A DNA stretch of 15,231 nucleotides from Prolixibacteraceae bacterium (GCA_027451165.1 DAIDJX010000050.1:1-15231); one strand, 5' to 3'. Counted from the first letter of the stretch, positions 6,125 through 14,116 are shown. Program-made: numbers and translations. The notes: a model not told the origin generated them from the sequence alone.

Positions 6125-8314
6125 CTATCTGATGAAAAGTAATTCCCTGTATTTCGGCAAAGGCCACATTTCATTGTCGACAATCAGCTCGAGTTTGTCG
6201 ATGTGGTACCTGATGTCATTGAGGTAAGGCAGAACTTTCGCATCATAGGCCTTAGCCTTATCAACGGAATGTTCGATGGCATTGGCCTCTTTCCTGGCTT
6301 CCGTCATGTCGTTTACCTTAGACTTGATGGATGAAATGTGCGTACTGATCTCTTTGATCAGGGCCTTTCTTCCGGCTGCCATTTCTTCAAATTCGCTTTC
6401 CGAGAAAACCTCTTTGAGATTCTTCACGTTTTCCAGCAACATGGTCATGTATTTGATGGAAACCGGAACGATGTGGTTAATGGCAATATCACCCAGCACG
6501 CGGGACTCGATCTGTACTTTCTTGATAAATTTTTCATATTCCACTTCAACCCTGCCTTCCAGTTCCCTGGGGGTAAGAACATCCAGGTCATCCAGCATGT
6601 TTATGTATTCCGGGCGGGTTAAAGCTGAAAGCGCTTCCGGTACGTTGTTTACATTGGTCAACCCCCTTTCGGCAGCTTCCTTCACCCACTCTTCACTATA
6701 GCCGTTGCCGTTGAAGCGGATCGGTTTGGAAGCTACAATGAGCTTTTTCAATACCTGGAAAATGGCTTCGTCCTTTTTGGTCCCCTTCTCGATTAATCCG
6801 TCCACTTCAGCCTTGAATTTTTTCAACTGGTTGGCGACCACCGAATTTAGCATGATCAGGGCGGAGGCACAGTTGGCGGATGAACCGACGGCACGGTATT
6901 CAAAACGGTTACCAGTGAAGGCAAAGGGGGAAGTGCGGTTGCGGTCGGTGGTATCCAGAATAATCTCCGGGATACGGCCGATATTCAGCTTCAAAGCTGT
7001 TTTCTCATCCGGGGTCATTTTTTTGTCACTCACCGAGTTTTCCATAATGTCAAGCATCCGGCTGACTTCGGTACCGAGGAAGGCTGAAATAATAGACGGA
7101 GGAGCTTCATTGGCGCCCAGGCGGTGCTGGTTGGCGGCATTGTAGATGCTGGCCCTGAGCAGGTCCTGTGATTCATAAACAGCCTGCAGGGTATTGATGA
7201 TGAAAGTCAGGAACTGAAGGTTGCCTTTAGGGTTTTTACCCGGGGAATAGAGATTTACTCCGGTATCGGTCTGCAGTGACCAGTTGTTGTGCTTCCCGGA
7301 ACCATTGATCCCGGCAAACGGTTTTTCATGCAGCAGGACCCTGAAGTTGTGACGGCGGGCAATTTTCTGCATCAGGTCCATCACCATCTGGTTGTGGTCG
7401 TTGGCCAGGTTAACCTCCTCGAAAATAGGGGCACATTCAAACTGGTTGGGAGCCACTTCATTGTGGCGGGTTTTCACCGGAATCCCCAGTTTGTAAGCTT
7501 CATTCTCAAAATCCTCCATAAAACGGTTTACCCGGGTCGGGATGGAACTGAAATAATGATCTTCCAACTGCTGATCCTTGGCCGATGCATGTCCCATCAA
7601 TGTTCTTCCGGTAAGCATCAGGTCAGGGCGGGCGAGGTACAAGGCCTCATCGACCAGAAAATATTCCTGTTCCCAGCCCAGATTGGCACGGACACTTTTC
7701 ACATCCTTGTCGAAATACTGGGCAACTGCAGTGGCTGCATGATCCACTGCACGCAGGGAACGGAGCAGCGGGGTTTTATAGTCAAGGGCTTCCCCGGTGT
7801 AGCTGATAAAAATAGTAGGGATACTGAGCGTGGTCTCGCTGATGAAAGCCGGAGATGAAGGATCCCATGCGGTATAACCCCTTGCTTCAAAAGTCTGACG
7901 GATACCTCCACTCGGGAAGGAAGAAGCATCAGGCTCCTGCTGTGCCAGAAGTTTTCCGCTGAATGATTCAATAACACCACCCAGATTGGAGTATTCGATA
8001 AAGGCATCATGCTTTTCAGCCGTACCATCAGTCAAAGGATGAAACCAGTGGGTATAATGGGTAGCCCCATTGTCCAGCGCCCAGGCTTTCATACCCTGCG
8101 CAACCTGGTCAGCCATTTTCCTGTCAACGGAAGTCCCATTCTCGATGGCTTCCATCACCGATTTGTAGGCATCCTTCGACAAATACTTTTTCATTTTGGG
8201 TTCATCAAAAACCAAAGATCCGTAATAATCGGAAGTCAACAGTTTTTCTCTTTCCACAGGACGAGGTTCGCGGTTCATCACCTCTTCCAGTGCTTTAAAT
8301 CTCATTACAGCCAT
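6125..8314 (-). CDS. glnN: Glutamine synthetase type III (GSIII)
   Basis: GSIII makes glutamine from glutamate, ammonia and ATP and is a main route of ammonium assimilation in Bacteroidota; it forms large cytoplasmic dodecamers. The protein has family stretches including SDYYGSLVFDEPKMKKYL near the N-terminus, the substrate-loop motif NGSGKHNNWS (residues 337-346), AANQHRLGANEAPP, LGTEVSRMLDIM, and RTSPFAFTGNRFEYRAVGSS near the active site. I chose the ATG at 8312-8314 (MAVMRFKALEEV) because it gives 729 residues, the length I recall for the Bacteroides fragilis enzyme. A longer frame to 8407 exists, but its 31 extra residues are AT-rich, unlike the family, and span an inverted repeat that looks regulatory. 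A strong terminator follows the gene. No glnB/amtB-type gene is nearby. Confidence 0.96.
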   Translation of the reverse strand: MAVMRFKALEEVMNREPRPVEREKLLTSDYYGSLVFDEPKMKKYLSKDAYKSVMEAIENGTSVDRKMADQVAQGMKAWALDNGATHYTHWFHPLTDGTAEKHDAFIEYSNLGGVIESFSGKLLAQQEPDASSFPSGGIRQTFEARGYTAWDPSSPAFISETTLSIPTIFISYTGEALDYKTPLLRSLRAVDHAATAVAQYFDKDVKSVRANLGWEQEYFLVDEALYLARPDLMLTGRTLMGHASAKDQQLEDHYFSSIPTRVNRFMEDFENEAYKLGIPVKTRHNEVAPNQFECAPIFEEVNLANDHNQMVMDLMQKIARRHNFRVLLHEKPFAGINGSGKHNNWSLQTDTGVNLYSPGKNPKGNLQFLTFIINTLQAVYESQDLLRASIYNAANQHRLGANEAPPSIISAFLGTEVSRMLDIMENSVSDKKMTPDEKTALKLNIGRIPEIILDTTDRNRTSPFAFTGNRFEYRAVGSSANCASALIMLNSVVANQLKKFKAEVDGLIEKGTKKDEAIFQVLKKLIVASKPIRFNGNGYSEEWVKEAAERGLTNVNNVPEALSALTRPEYINMLDDLDVLTPRELEGRVEVEYEKFIKKVQIESRVLGDIAINHIVPVSIKYMTMLLENVKNLKEVFSESEFEEMAAGRKALIKEISTHISSIKSKVNDMTEARKEANAIEHSVDKAKAYDAKVLPYLNDIRYHIDKLELIVDNEMWPLPKYRELLFIR

Positions 8315-8367
8315 ACGTGATATTTTTAATAAATTCAATTTTTCTGTAAAAATATATGATTCTTGTT

Positions 8368-8392
8368 CATACCCTCTATTTTTTGGGGTATG
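8368..8392. promoter_or_regulatory. Inverted repeat upstream of glnN, candidate operator or leader hairpin
   Basis: CATACCC (8368-8374) and GGGTATG (8386-8392) form a perfect 7-bp inverted repeat around an 11-bp AT-rich spacer, 54 bp upstream of the chosen glnN start. The site stands out as a GC-containing island in a long AT-rich intergenic stretch. It could bind a dimeric regulator or fold as an RNA hairpin in the leader. No perfect TAnnTTTG box for glnN was found; TATATTTT, about 20 bp nearer the start codon, is the closest. Confidence 0.4.
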
Positions 8393-8517
8393 TTTTAATA
8401 TTTTCATACTTTTTTAACATTAAACATCATTTTTATATACCTTAATGTAAAATATTCTATTTTTTATTTTGAATCAACCCATTATTTTTTAATATGACCG
8501 GTAATTGATGAAAATCT

Positions 8518-8525
8518 TATTTTTG
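8518..8525 (+). promoter_or_regulatory. Candidate -7 box for the cyclophilin gene
   Basis: TATTTTTG matches TAnnTTTG exactly and ends 21 bp before the ATG at 8547. A TTG upstream is at the wrong spacing (10 bp), so the -33 element is not identified. Confidence 0.5.
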
Positions 8526-8546
8526 CCGTAAAATAAATCTGAAAAC

Positions 8547-8996
8547 ATGTTACAAGCAGAAATCCACACCGCAAAGGGGGTGATGAAAGTGAAATTTTAC
8601 GAAAAGGATGCACCCGGTACTGTTGCAAATTTTGTTAAGCTGTCGAGGGAAGGTTTTTATGACGGTTTGAAATTTCACCGGGTTATCCCTGATTTTGTGA
8701 TCCAGGGGGGTTGTCCCAACGGAACTGGAGCGGGTGGTCCGGGCTATACCATTAAATGTGAATTGGATGGGGAAAACCAATACCACGACAGGGGCGTTCT
8801 CTCCATGGCCCATGCAGGCAGGAATACCGGGGGATCACAGTTTTTCATCTGTCATAACCGGCGCAATACCGCCCACCTCGACCGGAACCATACCTGTTTC
8901 GGAAAAGTGGTAGAAGGATTGGAGGTGATTGACAATATCCGCCAGGGAGATAAGATCGGGAAAATCGTTATTCTGGAAGAGCCGGAAGTTTCCTGA
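8547..8996 (+). CDS. Peptidyl-prolyl cis-trans isomerase, cyclophilin type
   Basis: Cyclophilins speed cis-trans isomerisation of peptide bonds before proline. This is a compact single-domain form of 149 residues without a signal peptide, so probably cytoplasmic. Family motifs are FHRVIPDFVIQGG (about residues 43-55, containing the catalytic Arg and Phe), SMAHAGRNTGGSQFFI (about 86-101) and HLDRNHTCFGKVVEG (about 109-123). The last 29 bases overlap the 3' end of the convergent mqnA gene. It is divergent from glnN across a 230-bp AT-rich region. A perfect -7 box lies upstream. No operon partner is visible. Confidence 0.95.
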   Translation: MLQAEIHTAKGVMKVKFYEKDAPGTVANFVKLSREGFYDGLKFHRVIPDFVIQGGCPNGTGAGGPGYTIKCELDGENQYHDRGVLSMAHAGRNTGGSQFFICHNRRNTAHLDRNHTCFGKVVEGLEVIDNIRQGDKIGKIVILEEPEVS

Positions 8997-9732
8997 CCAG
9001 CTCCAGAAACAGGGCCATCCCTTCTTTCTTCCGGTCATCAAATGAGTAACTGATGTTCCGGGTAAAATATTCATTTAAATCAACTCCGGGGAAATTGGAC
9101 TTTTCCGTGTTTTCTACTTCAGAAATACCGGAAATTCCGAGGGTAAGTGCTTTGTTAAACTTTTGCAGGAAGCCTTCCTCTTGTGTTTCCCTCGATGCCC
9201 AGACTGCAAAAACAAAGGGCAGGCCGGTATATTTGTGCCATTCTGCGGAAAGATCATAAATAAACCGGTACCTGTTTTCAATCCGGAAAACACGATCGCC
9301 AATAACGACTCCTCCTGTTTTCCCCCGGATTGATTCTGTTTCATAGTTTGCGCTGGTTGGCTGCCAGTCAAACTCCTTTTTCCAGAAAAAATGGGCAAGT
9401 ACTCTGATCAACAATACAGTTGACCGCGACTGGTAATCCAGAAGGATCGTATCGAGCAGTTCCATGGGCAACTCCCCGGCCAGCACAACTGACCTGACCG
9501 GTCCATCTGCCCCAATGCAGTAATCACTGACAATCTGGTATTCCCCCAGGTCGGACAATGAACCGACAGGTACCAGTCCGATGTTAACCTGGCCACTGAC
9601 CATTTTCGCGGCAGTCTGCGAAGGATAATCCAGGATCAGCTCCATCTCTCCCTTATCAGGCGATTTTTCCAGGCCATACAAAAAAGGCCTGCTGTTGAGA
9701 TAGGATATCAACGATATTTTAAATTTTCCCAT
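8968..9732 (-). CDS. mqnA: Chorismate dehydratase MqnA (futalosine pathway of menaquinone synthesis)
   Basis: MqnA dehydrates chorismate to 3-enolpyruvoyl-benzoate, the first committed step of the futalosine route to menaquinone. The 254-residue product has the family start MGKFKISLISYLNSRPFLYGL, the segment VNIGLVPVGSLSDL (about residues 48-61), the VRSVVLAG segment (about 76-83), GGVVIGDRVFR in the middle, and GLPFVFAVWASR near residue 190. It has the size of a periplasmic-binding-protein-fold enzyme without a signal peptide. I chose the ATG at 9730-9732; an upstream ATG at 9771 would add 13 residues not expected in the family. MqnA and MqnD are related, and the YLNxxPF start and SV.L pattern favour MqnA. 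The 3' end overlaps the cyclophilin gene tail to tail. No other mqn genes are in the window. Confidence 0.85.
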   Translation of the reverse strand: MGKFKISLISYLNSRPFLYGLEKSPDKGEMELILDYPSQTAAKMVSGQVNIGLVPVGSLSDLGEYQIVSDYCIGADGPVRSVVLAGELPMELLDTILLDYQSRSTVLLIRVLAHFFWKKEFDWQPTSANYETESIRGKTGGVVIGDRVFRIENRYRFIYDLSAEWHKYTGLPFVFAVWASRETQEEGFLQKFNKALTLGISGISEVENTEKSNFPGVDLNEYFTRNISYSFDDRKKEGMALFLELVRKLPALPE

Positions 9733-9843
9733 GTCTCCAATATAGGTTTTAACGATGACGAATGTAAACAATGATTCCCATCCGGAACCTGAAAAAAGTC
9801 AGCCTCCGGAAAAACAGGTATCAACAGAGTCCGGCATTTTTTT

Positions 9844-9851
9844 TACCTTTG
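9844..9851 (+). promoter_or_regulatory. Candidate -7 box for purB and the ABC exporter gene
   Basis: TACCTTTG is an exact TAnnTTTG match ending 21 bp before the purB start. No TTG lies at the expected -33 distance; the upstream part is a run of T residues. Confidence 0.5.
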
Positions 9852-9872
9852 CCACACCTAACAATTATATGA

Positions 9873-11219
9873 ATGATTCTGAACACTTTAACTGCCATTT
9901 CACCTGTTGACGGCAGATATCGCAACAAAGTGGAGAAGCTGGAAGAATTTTTCAGTGAATTTGCCCTGATCAGGTACAGGGTAAAGATTGAAGTGGAATA
10001 TTTTCTGGCCCTTTGCCATCTTCCTTTACCACAGCTATCGGGGGTAACAGCTGAACAAGCTGAGGTTCTCCGGGCACTTGCCGGTTCTTTCAGCATGGAA
10101 GATGCCCAGCGGGTAAAGGAGATTGAGAAAGTCACCAACCACGATGTAAAAGCGGTGGAGTATTTCCTGAAGGAAAAATTTGATACTACAGGTCTTTCAG
10201 CGTACAAGGAATTCATTCATTTCGGGCTTACCTCTCAGGATGTGAACAACACAGCCCTGCCCCTTTCCATTCAGGATGCACTGAAGGAGGTGTATTATCC
10301 TGAAATGGACAAGCTGACCGGAAAACTGAAAGAACTGGCTGCAGAATGGAATGAGATTCCAATGCTGGCATTTACCCATGGCCAGCCAGCCTCCCCAACC
10401 AGACTGGGCAAGGAAATCCTTGTTTTTGTTGAACGGCTGGAGGTTCAGCTGGATCAGTTGAGGTCGGTTACGCTGTATGGAAAATTCGGAGGCGCAACCG
10501 GAAATTTCAATGCCCACCAGGTGGCTTTCCCTCAGGTCGATTGGCAAAGCTTTGCTGACCAATTTCTGAAAGAGTGGCTGGGGCTCGCCAGATCGCGCTA
10601 TACCACCCAGATCGCCCACTACGATGACCATAGCGCCCTCTTTGATGCCCTGAAAAGGATCAATACCATTTTGCTGGACCTGGACAGGGACATCTGGCTT
10701 TACATCTCGAAAAGCTATTTCAGGCAAAAAATTAAAAAAGGGGAAGTGGGCTCTTCCACCATGCCCCATAAAGTCAATCCGATCGACTTTGAAAATTCAG
10801 AGGGCAACGTTGGTATTGCCAATGCAGCCTTTGACCACTTGTCTTCCAAACTACCGGTTTCCCGATTGCAAAGGGAACTGACAGATTCCACTGTAACCCG
10901 ATACGTCGGGGTTCCCTTTGCCCATACCCTGATCGCCATAGATTCCACTCTGCGCGGTCTCAACAAGCTCCTGCTCAACCGGGAGGCTATTGATGCCGAT
11001 CTGGACAACAACCAGGCAGTTGTCGCCGAAGCCATTCAGACCATCCTTCGCAGGGAAGGCTATCCTAATCCCTACGAAGCGCTGAAAGAACTGACCCGCA
11101 ACAACCAGCCGGTAACGCAGGAATCAATCAGTGCATTTATTGACCAGCTCAAGGTTTCCGAAGAACTGAAAGCCGAATTGAAGGCCATTACACCCCGAAA
11201 TTATACCGGGATATTTTAA
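9873..11219 (+). CDS. purB: Adenylosuccinate lyase
   Basis: PurB acts twice in purine synthesis: it removes fumarate from SAICAR to give AICAR and from adenylosuccinate to give AMP. It belongs to the fumarase/aspartase superfamily and works as a homotetramer. The 448-residue protein resembles the Escherichia coli-type enzyme from the first residues (LTAISPVDGRYRNKV). The superfamily signature GSSTMPHKVNP occupies residues 293-303, with the catalytic serine on this mobile loop (S294/S295). H169 in FTHGQPASPTRLGKE is the likely general acid. The start ATG at 9873 gives the standard N-terminus, 21 bp after a -7 box. The next gene begins 2 bp after the stop, so the two are probably one transcript. 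Confidence 0.97.
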   Translation: MILNTLTAISPVDGRYRNKVEKLEEFFSEFALIRYRVKIEVEYFLALCHLPLPQLSGVTAEQAEVLRALAGSFSMEDAQRVKEIEKVTNHDVKAVEYFLKEKFDTTGLSAYKEFIHFGLTSQDVNNTALPLSIQDALKEVYYPEMDKLTGKLKELAAEWNEIPMLAFTHGQPASPTRLGKEILVFVERLEVQLDQLRSVTLYGKFGGATGNFNAHQVAFPQVDWQSFADQFLKEWLGLARSRYTTQIAHYDDHSALFDALKRINTILLDLDRDIWLYISKSYFRQKIKKGEVGSSTMPHKVNPIDFENSEGNVGIANAAFDHLSSKLPVSRLQRELTDSTVTRYVGVPFAHTLIAIDSTLRGLNKLLLNREAIDADLDNNQAVVAEAIQTILRREGYPNPYEALKELTRNNQPVTQESISAFIDQLKVSEELKAELKAITPRNYTGIF

Positions 11220-11221
11220 CT

Positions 11222-13042
11222 ATGAAAGATTTTTTTAAAATTCTGCGCCGGTTTATCCCCCCCTACAAGGGACACTTAGCCCTGACCTTTCTCTATAATT
11301 TTCTGTCAGCCATTTTTGCGGTTTTTTCCGTCGGGCTGATGATTCCCATCCTGGAAATTCTTTTCGGAATGGCAGAAGATGTGAACGATCTGGTCCCATG
11401 GGCGTTCACACTCGACAGCATCACCCATAACCTTTATTATTACCTGACCGGGTTCAGAAATGAACATGGAGCAGGTCTTGCCTTGCTTGCAGTAGGGTTG
11501 TTTGTTTCCCTGGGTACGCTGCTTAAAGTCGGGTTCGCCTACATGGGTGCCTATGAGACCGTCTTTATCCGGAACAGCGTGGTCAGGGATATCCGGCAGC
11601 AGATTTACCGGAAGATATTGAAACTGGCCCTGCCTTTTTTCACTGAAGAAAGGAAAGGGGATATAATGGCCCGTATTTCCGGGGATGTCTCTGAAGTGGA
11701 AAATTCCATCATGTCTTCCTTGGATATGTTTTTGAAAAACCCTGTACTTATTGCTGTTTTTCTGGTTTCCATGCTCATTATGAGCCCTTCGCTTACCGGT
11801 TTTATTTTCATTGTTCTTCCCTTTACCGGACTGATCATTGGCAAGGTAGGAAAATCGCTGAAGAAGGTTTCCCGCGAGGGGCAGGATAAGATGGGTCTGT
11901 TGCTGACCATCATTGAGGAATCGCTGGGCGGACTGAGGATCATTAAAGCCTTTAACGCAGAGCCGCGTATGGAACAGCGGTTCAATAAGGAGGCAGGCGC
12001 TTACCGCTCTATCATGAACCGGCTGATGTGGCGCCGGGAGCTGGCCCATCCCCTGAGTGAATTCCTGGGCACCGTGGTCATTATCATCGTGGTCTGGTTT
12101 GGAGGAAGCCTTATCCTGAACAACAACAGCGAGCTGACCGGTTCCGAATTCATGGCTTATCTCGGAATTTTTTACCAGATCATCAACCCCGCCAAAGCAT
12201 TCAGCAATGCCCTATACTCTATCCAGAAAGGAATGGCAGCCATGGACCGTATCGATATGATCCTGCTGGCTGACGTGACCATTCCGGAGAAAAAAGAGGC
12301 CGCCGGGATAAAAACACTGCTGAATAACATTGAATACAGGGATGTCAGTTTTGCCTATCAGGAAAAGCAGGTGCTGAAAAATATTTCCCTTACCATACCG
12401 AAAGGAAGTACGGTGGCGCTGGTAGGCCAGTCGGGAAGTGGTAAAACCACGTTTGTGGATTTATTGCCCCGGTTTTATGATGTTCAGGAAGGACAGATTC
12501 TTATCGACGGGCAGGATATCCGGGATCTGAAATTGCACGATCTGCGTGACCTGATGGGCAATGTCAACCAGGAGGCCATTCTGTTTAACGATACCATTTT
12601 CAACAACATTGCTTTCGGTGTGGAGAACCCTGCCCGCGAACAGGTGGAGTATGCCGCTAAAGTGGCCAATGCCCACGATTTCATCATGGAAACGGAAAAT
12701 GGCTATGATACGTTCATCGGCGACAGGGGCAGCAAGTTGTCGGGAGGACAGCGGCAGCGGCTGAGCATTGCGCGTGCAATCCTGAAAAACCCGCCCATCT
12801 TGATTTTGGATGAAGCGACCTCCGCCCTCGACACAGAATCAGAACGGCTGGTACAGGACGCCCTGGAAAAACTGATGCTTAACCGCACCTCCCTGGTGAT
12901 TGCCCATCGGCTGTCGACCATTAAAAATGCCGGTTTTATCTGTGTGCTGCACAAGGGCAGGATCGTCGAAACCGGCACCCACGATGAACTGCTGGCACTC
13001 AATGGTCGCTACACCAAACTTCACCAGCTGCAGGTATTTTAA
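11222..13042 (+). CDS. MsbA-type ABC exporter, fused membrane and ATPase domains
   Basis: The 606-residue half-transporter has an N-terminal exporter membrane domain with about six hydrophobic helices (residues ~15-320) and a C-terminal nucleotide-binding domain. Motifs seen: Walker A GQSGSGKTT (402-410), signature LSGGQ (506-510), Walker B ILILDEA (526-532, with catalytic Glu531) and the H-loop His562 in IAHRLST. It should function as a homodimer in the inner membrane. The layout is that of MsbA, the lipid A/lipopolysaccharide flippase, which is plausible for a Gram-negative with no other candidate in view, but lipid or drug export cannot be separated by sequence alone. It follows purB by 2 bp on the same strand; this coupling is probably for co-transcription rather than shared function. 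Confidence 0.92.
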   Translation: MKDFFKILRRFIPPYKGHLALTFLYNFLSAIFAVFSVGLMIPILEILFGMAEDVNDLVPWAFTLDSITHNLYYYLTGFRNEHGAGLALLAVGLFVSLGTLLKVGFAYMGAYETVFIRNSVVRDIRQQIYRKILKLALPFFTEERKGDIMARISGDVSEVENSIMSSLDMFLKNPVLIAVFLVSMLIMSPSLTGFIFIVLPFTGLIIGKVGKSLKKVSREGQDKMGLLLTIIEESLGGLRIIKAFNAEPRMEQRFNKEAGAYRSIMNRLMWRRELAHPLSEFLGTVVIIIVVWFGGSLILNNNSELTGSEFMAYLGIFYQIINPAKAFSNALYSIQKGMAAMDRIDMILLADVTIPEKKEAAGIKTLLNNIEYRDVSFAYQEKQVLKNISLTIPKGSTVALVGQSGSGKTTFVDLLPRFYDVQEGQILIDGQDIRDLKLHDLRDLMGNVNQEAILFNDTIFNNIAFGVENPAREQVEYAAKVANAHDFIMETENGYDTFIGDRGSKLSGGQRQRLSIARAILKNPPILILDEATSALDTESERLVQDALEKLMLNRTSLVIAHRLSTIKNAGFICVLHKGRIVETGTHDELLALNGRYTKLHQLQVF

Positions 13043-13048
13043 CTGAAT

Positions 13049-13169
13049 ATCGGATTTCGGATTTACGATTTCGGATTTAAAGACAGGAGAGTCCGCAGGC
13101 ACATCCGAAATCTCAAATCCGAAATCCGAAATGCCAATAAATCCGAAATCGCAAATCCGACATCCGAAA
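13049..13169. repeat. Three-copy 30-bp intergenic repeat built on AAATCCGAAATC, one copy inverted
   Basis: Copy 1 (13049-13078) reads as the reverse complement of copies 2 (13101-13130) and 3 (13139-13168). By direct comparison copy 2 matches the reverse complement of copy 1 at 26 of 30 positions and copy 3 at 27 of 30. Each copy is itself made of smaller ATCCGAAAT units. Copies 1 and 2 can fold into a long hairpin with a 22-bp spacer between them. The array fills the gap between two convergent genes, from 6 bp after the exporter stop to the lutA stop codon. It may act as a two-way transcription barrier, or be a short intergenic repeat family spread in this genome. No open reading frame or transposase is associated. 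Confidence 0.85.
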
Positions 13170-13892
13170 TTATAATTTGCTGGCCAGGATATCTGCAATG
13201 TGGATGGTTTTGATGGGCATTTTTTGTTTGCGGATATAGGCGTTGATGTTCAGCAGGCAGGAAGATTCCGTTGATGCAATATATTCTGCCCCGGTAGCCA
13301 TGGCATGTTCTGCTTTTTGCTGGGTCATGGCGGATGAAATGGTTTTGAATTTCACGGAAAAGGTTCCCCCAAAGCCGCAGCAAACCTCCGATCCTTCCAT
13401 TTCAACCAGTTCCAACCCTTTGACCTTTGACAGCAGAATGCGTGGTTCCTCCCTGATCCCATATTCCCGGAGGGCATGACAGGCATCGTGCCAGGTCACT
13501 TTGTGCGGGAAACTGGCTCCAAAATCGGTTATGGACAGCCTGTTCACCAGAAAATCGGTCAGTTCAAAGATCCTGGATTTCATGTTTTCCAATTTCCGCA
13601 GGTTCACGTCATCCTTCTCAAACAAACGGTGGTAATAATTCCGGATGTATGCTGTACAGGATGCCGAGGGCCCGACAATAATTTCTGCGTCTTTAAAATC
13701 ATCCATGAATTTAAGTGCCAGCGAGCGTGCTTCCTCCCAGTAACCGCTGTTAAAAGCAGGCTGTCCGCAGCAGGTTTGTTCAGGATTATAACACACCTCA
13801 ACTCCGGCATATTTGAGCAGTTTTACTACATTGAAAGCGGTTTGCGGGTAAAACTGGTCAATAAAACAAGGTACAAACAAATGCACTTTCAT
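13170..13892 (-). CDS. lutA: LutA/YkgE-type (Fe-S)-binding protein, two CCG domains
   Basis: LutA-type proteins are small CCG-domain (cysteine-rich domain) iron-sulfur proteins; with LutB and LutC they oxidise L-lactate to pyruvate. The 240-residue product has two copies of the motif: C9-x31-C41-C42-G43 ... C79, and C138-x32-C171-C172-G173 ... C212. Typical stretches are VPCFIDQFYP at the start, CCGQPAFNSGY and CCGFGGTFSVK. There is no signal peptide. The ATG at 13890-13892 gives the standard N-terminus (MKVHLFVPC). lutB and lutC are not in the window: downstream is the repeat array and the convergent exporter gene. The protein may therefore act with partners encoded elsewhere, or serve another Fe-S electron-transfer complex. 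Upstream lies tRNA-Trp and its terminator. Confidence 0.85.
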   Translation of the reverse strand: MKVHLFVPCFIDQFYPQTAFNVVKLLKYAGVEVCYNPEQTCCGQPAFNSGYWEEARSLALKFMDDFKDAEIIVGPSASCTAYIRNYYHRLFEKDDVNLRKLENMKSRIFELTDFLVNRLSITDFGASFPHKVTWHDACHALREYGIREEPRILLSKVKGLELVEMEGSEVCCGFGGTFSVKFKTISSAMTQQKAEHAMATGAEYIASTESSCLLNINAYIRKQKMPIKTIHIADILASKL

Positions 13893-13911
13893 TGGGTGTA
13901 GGTTTTGGTCG

Positions 13912-13951
13912 AAAATAAAAAAGGCCTTTTGTCTGCTGACTCAAGGCCCTT
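13912..13951 (-). terminator. Intrinsic terminator after tRNA-Trp
   Basis: Immediately after the tRNA 3' end, a 9-bp stem (AAGGGCCTT with AAGGCCTTT, one G-T pair; plus-strand 13943-13951 and 13920-13928) encloses a 14-nt loop and is followed by TTTATTTT on the minus strand. lutA begins 20 bp further on, leaving little room for a separate promoter. Confidence 0.7.
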
Positions 13952-13952
13952 G

Positions 13953-14025
13953 CACGGGAGGAGCGACTCGAACGCCCGACACTCGGTTTTGGAGACCGAT
14001 GCTCTACCAACTGAGCTACACCCGT
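13953..14025 (-). tRNA. tRNA-Trp (anticodon CCA)
   Basis: The minus strand folds as a cloverleaf: acceptor ACGGGTG with CTCCCGT, D stem GCTC/GAGC, anticodon stem TCGGT/ACCGA with loop CTCCAAA (anticodon CCA), T arm GGGCG-TTCGAGT-CGCTC, discriminator G. A1-U72, G5-C68, G73 and the CCA anticodon agree with tryptophan identity known from Escherichia coli. Position 6-67 is a T-T mismatch, the only irregularity in the acceptor stem. The 3' CCA is not encoded (GCA follows). The length is 73 nt. Confidence 0.95.
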
Positions 14026-14037
14026 TTTTAGAAGGTG

Positions 14038-14045
14038 CAAAGATA
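14038..14045 (-). promoter_or_regulatory. -7 box for tRNA-Trp
   Basis: On the minus strand TATCTTTG, an exact TAnnTTTG match and identical to the rpsO -7 box, lies 12 bp upstream of the mature tRNA 5' end. At an 18-bp spacing the -33 position reads CTGG, a partial match. Confidence 0.6.
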
Positions 14046-14116
14046 ATCATTTGAATTAAAAAACCAGAAAAATTGCCTGTATTTTGCATGGATTGATCAA
14101 CACCGGGAAAAGTTGA

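Noticed and set aside
8315..8407. N-terminal extension of glutamine synthetase from an ATG at 8407
   Set aside because: The 31 extra residues are AT-rich and unlike the family; starting at 8314 gives 729 residues, and the inverted repeat lies within the extension.
9737..9744. TATATTGG on the minus strand as an mqnA -7 box
   Set aside because: It departs from TAnnTTTG at one key base, has no -33 partner, and would put the transcription start at the start codon.
9733..9771. Earlier ATG for mqnA adding 13 residues
   Set aside because: The family N-terminus fits the ATG at 9730-9732; the extra residues have no family character.
13049..13169. CRISPR array
   Set aside because: Copies are in mixed orientation, spacers are unequal and only one is over 20 bp, and no cas gene is near.
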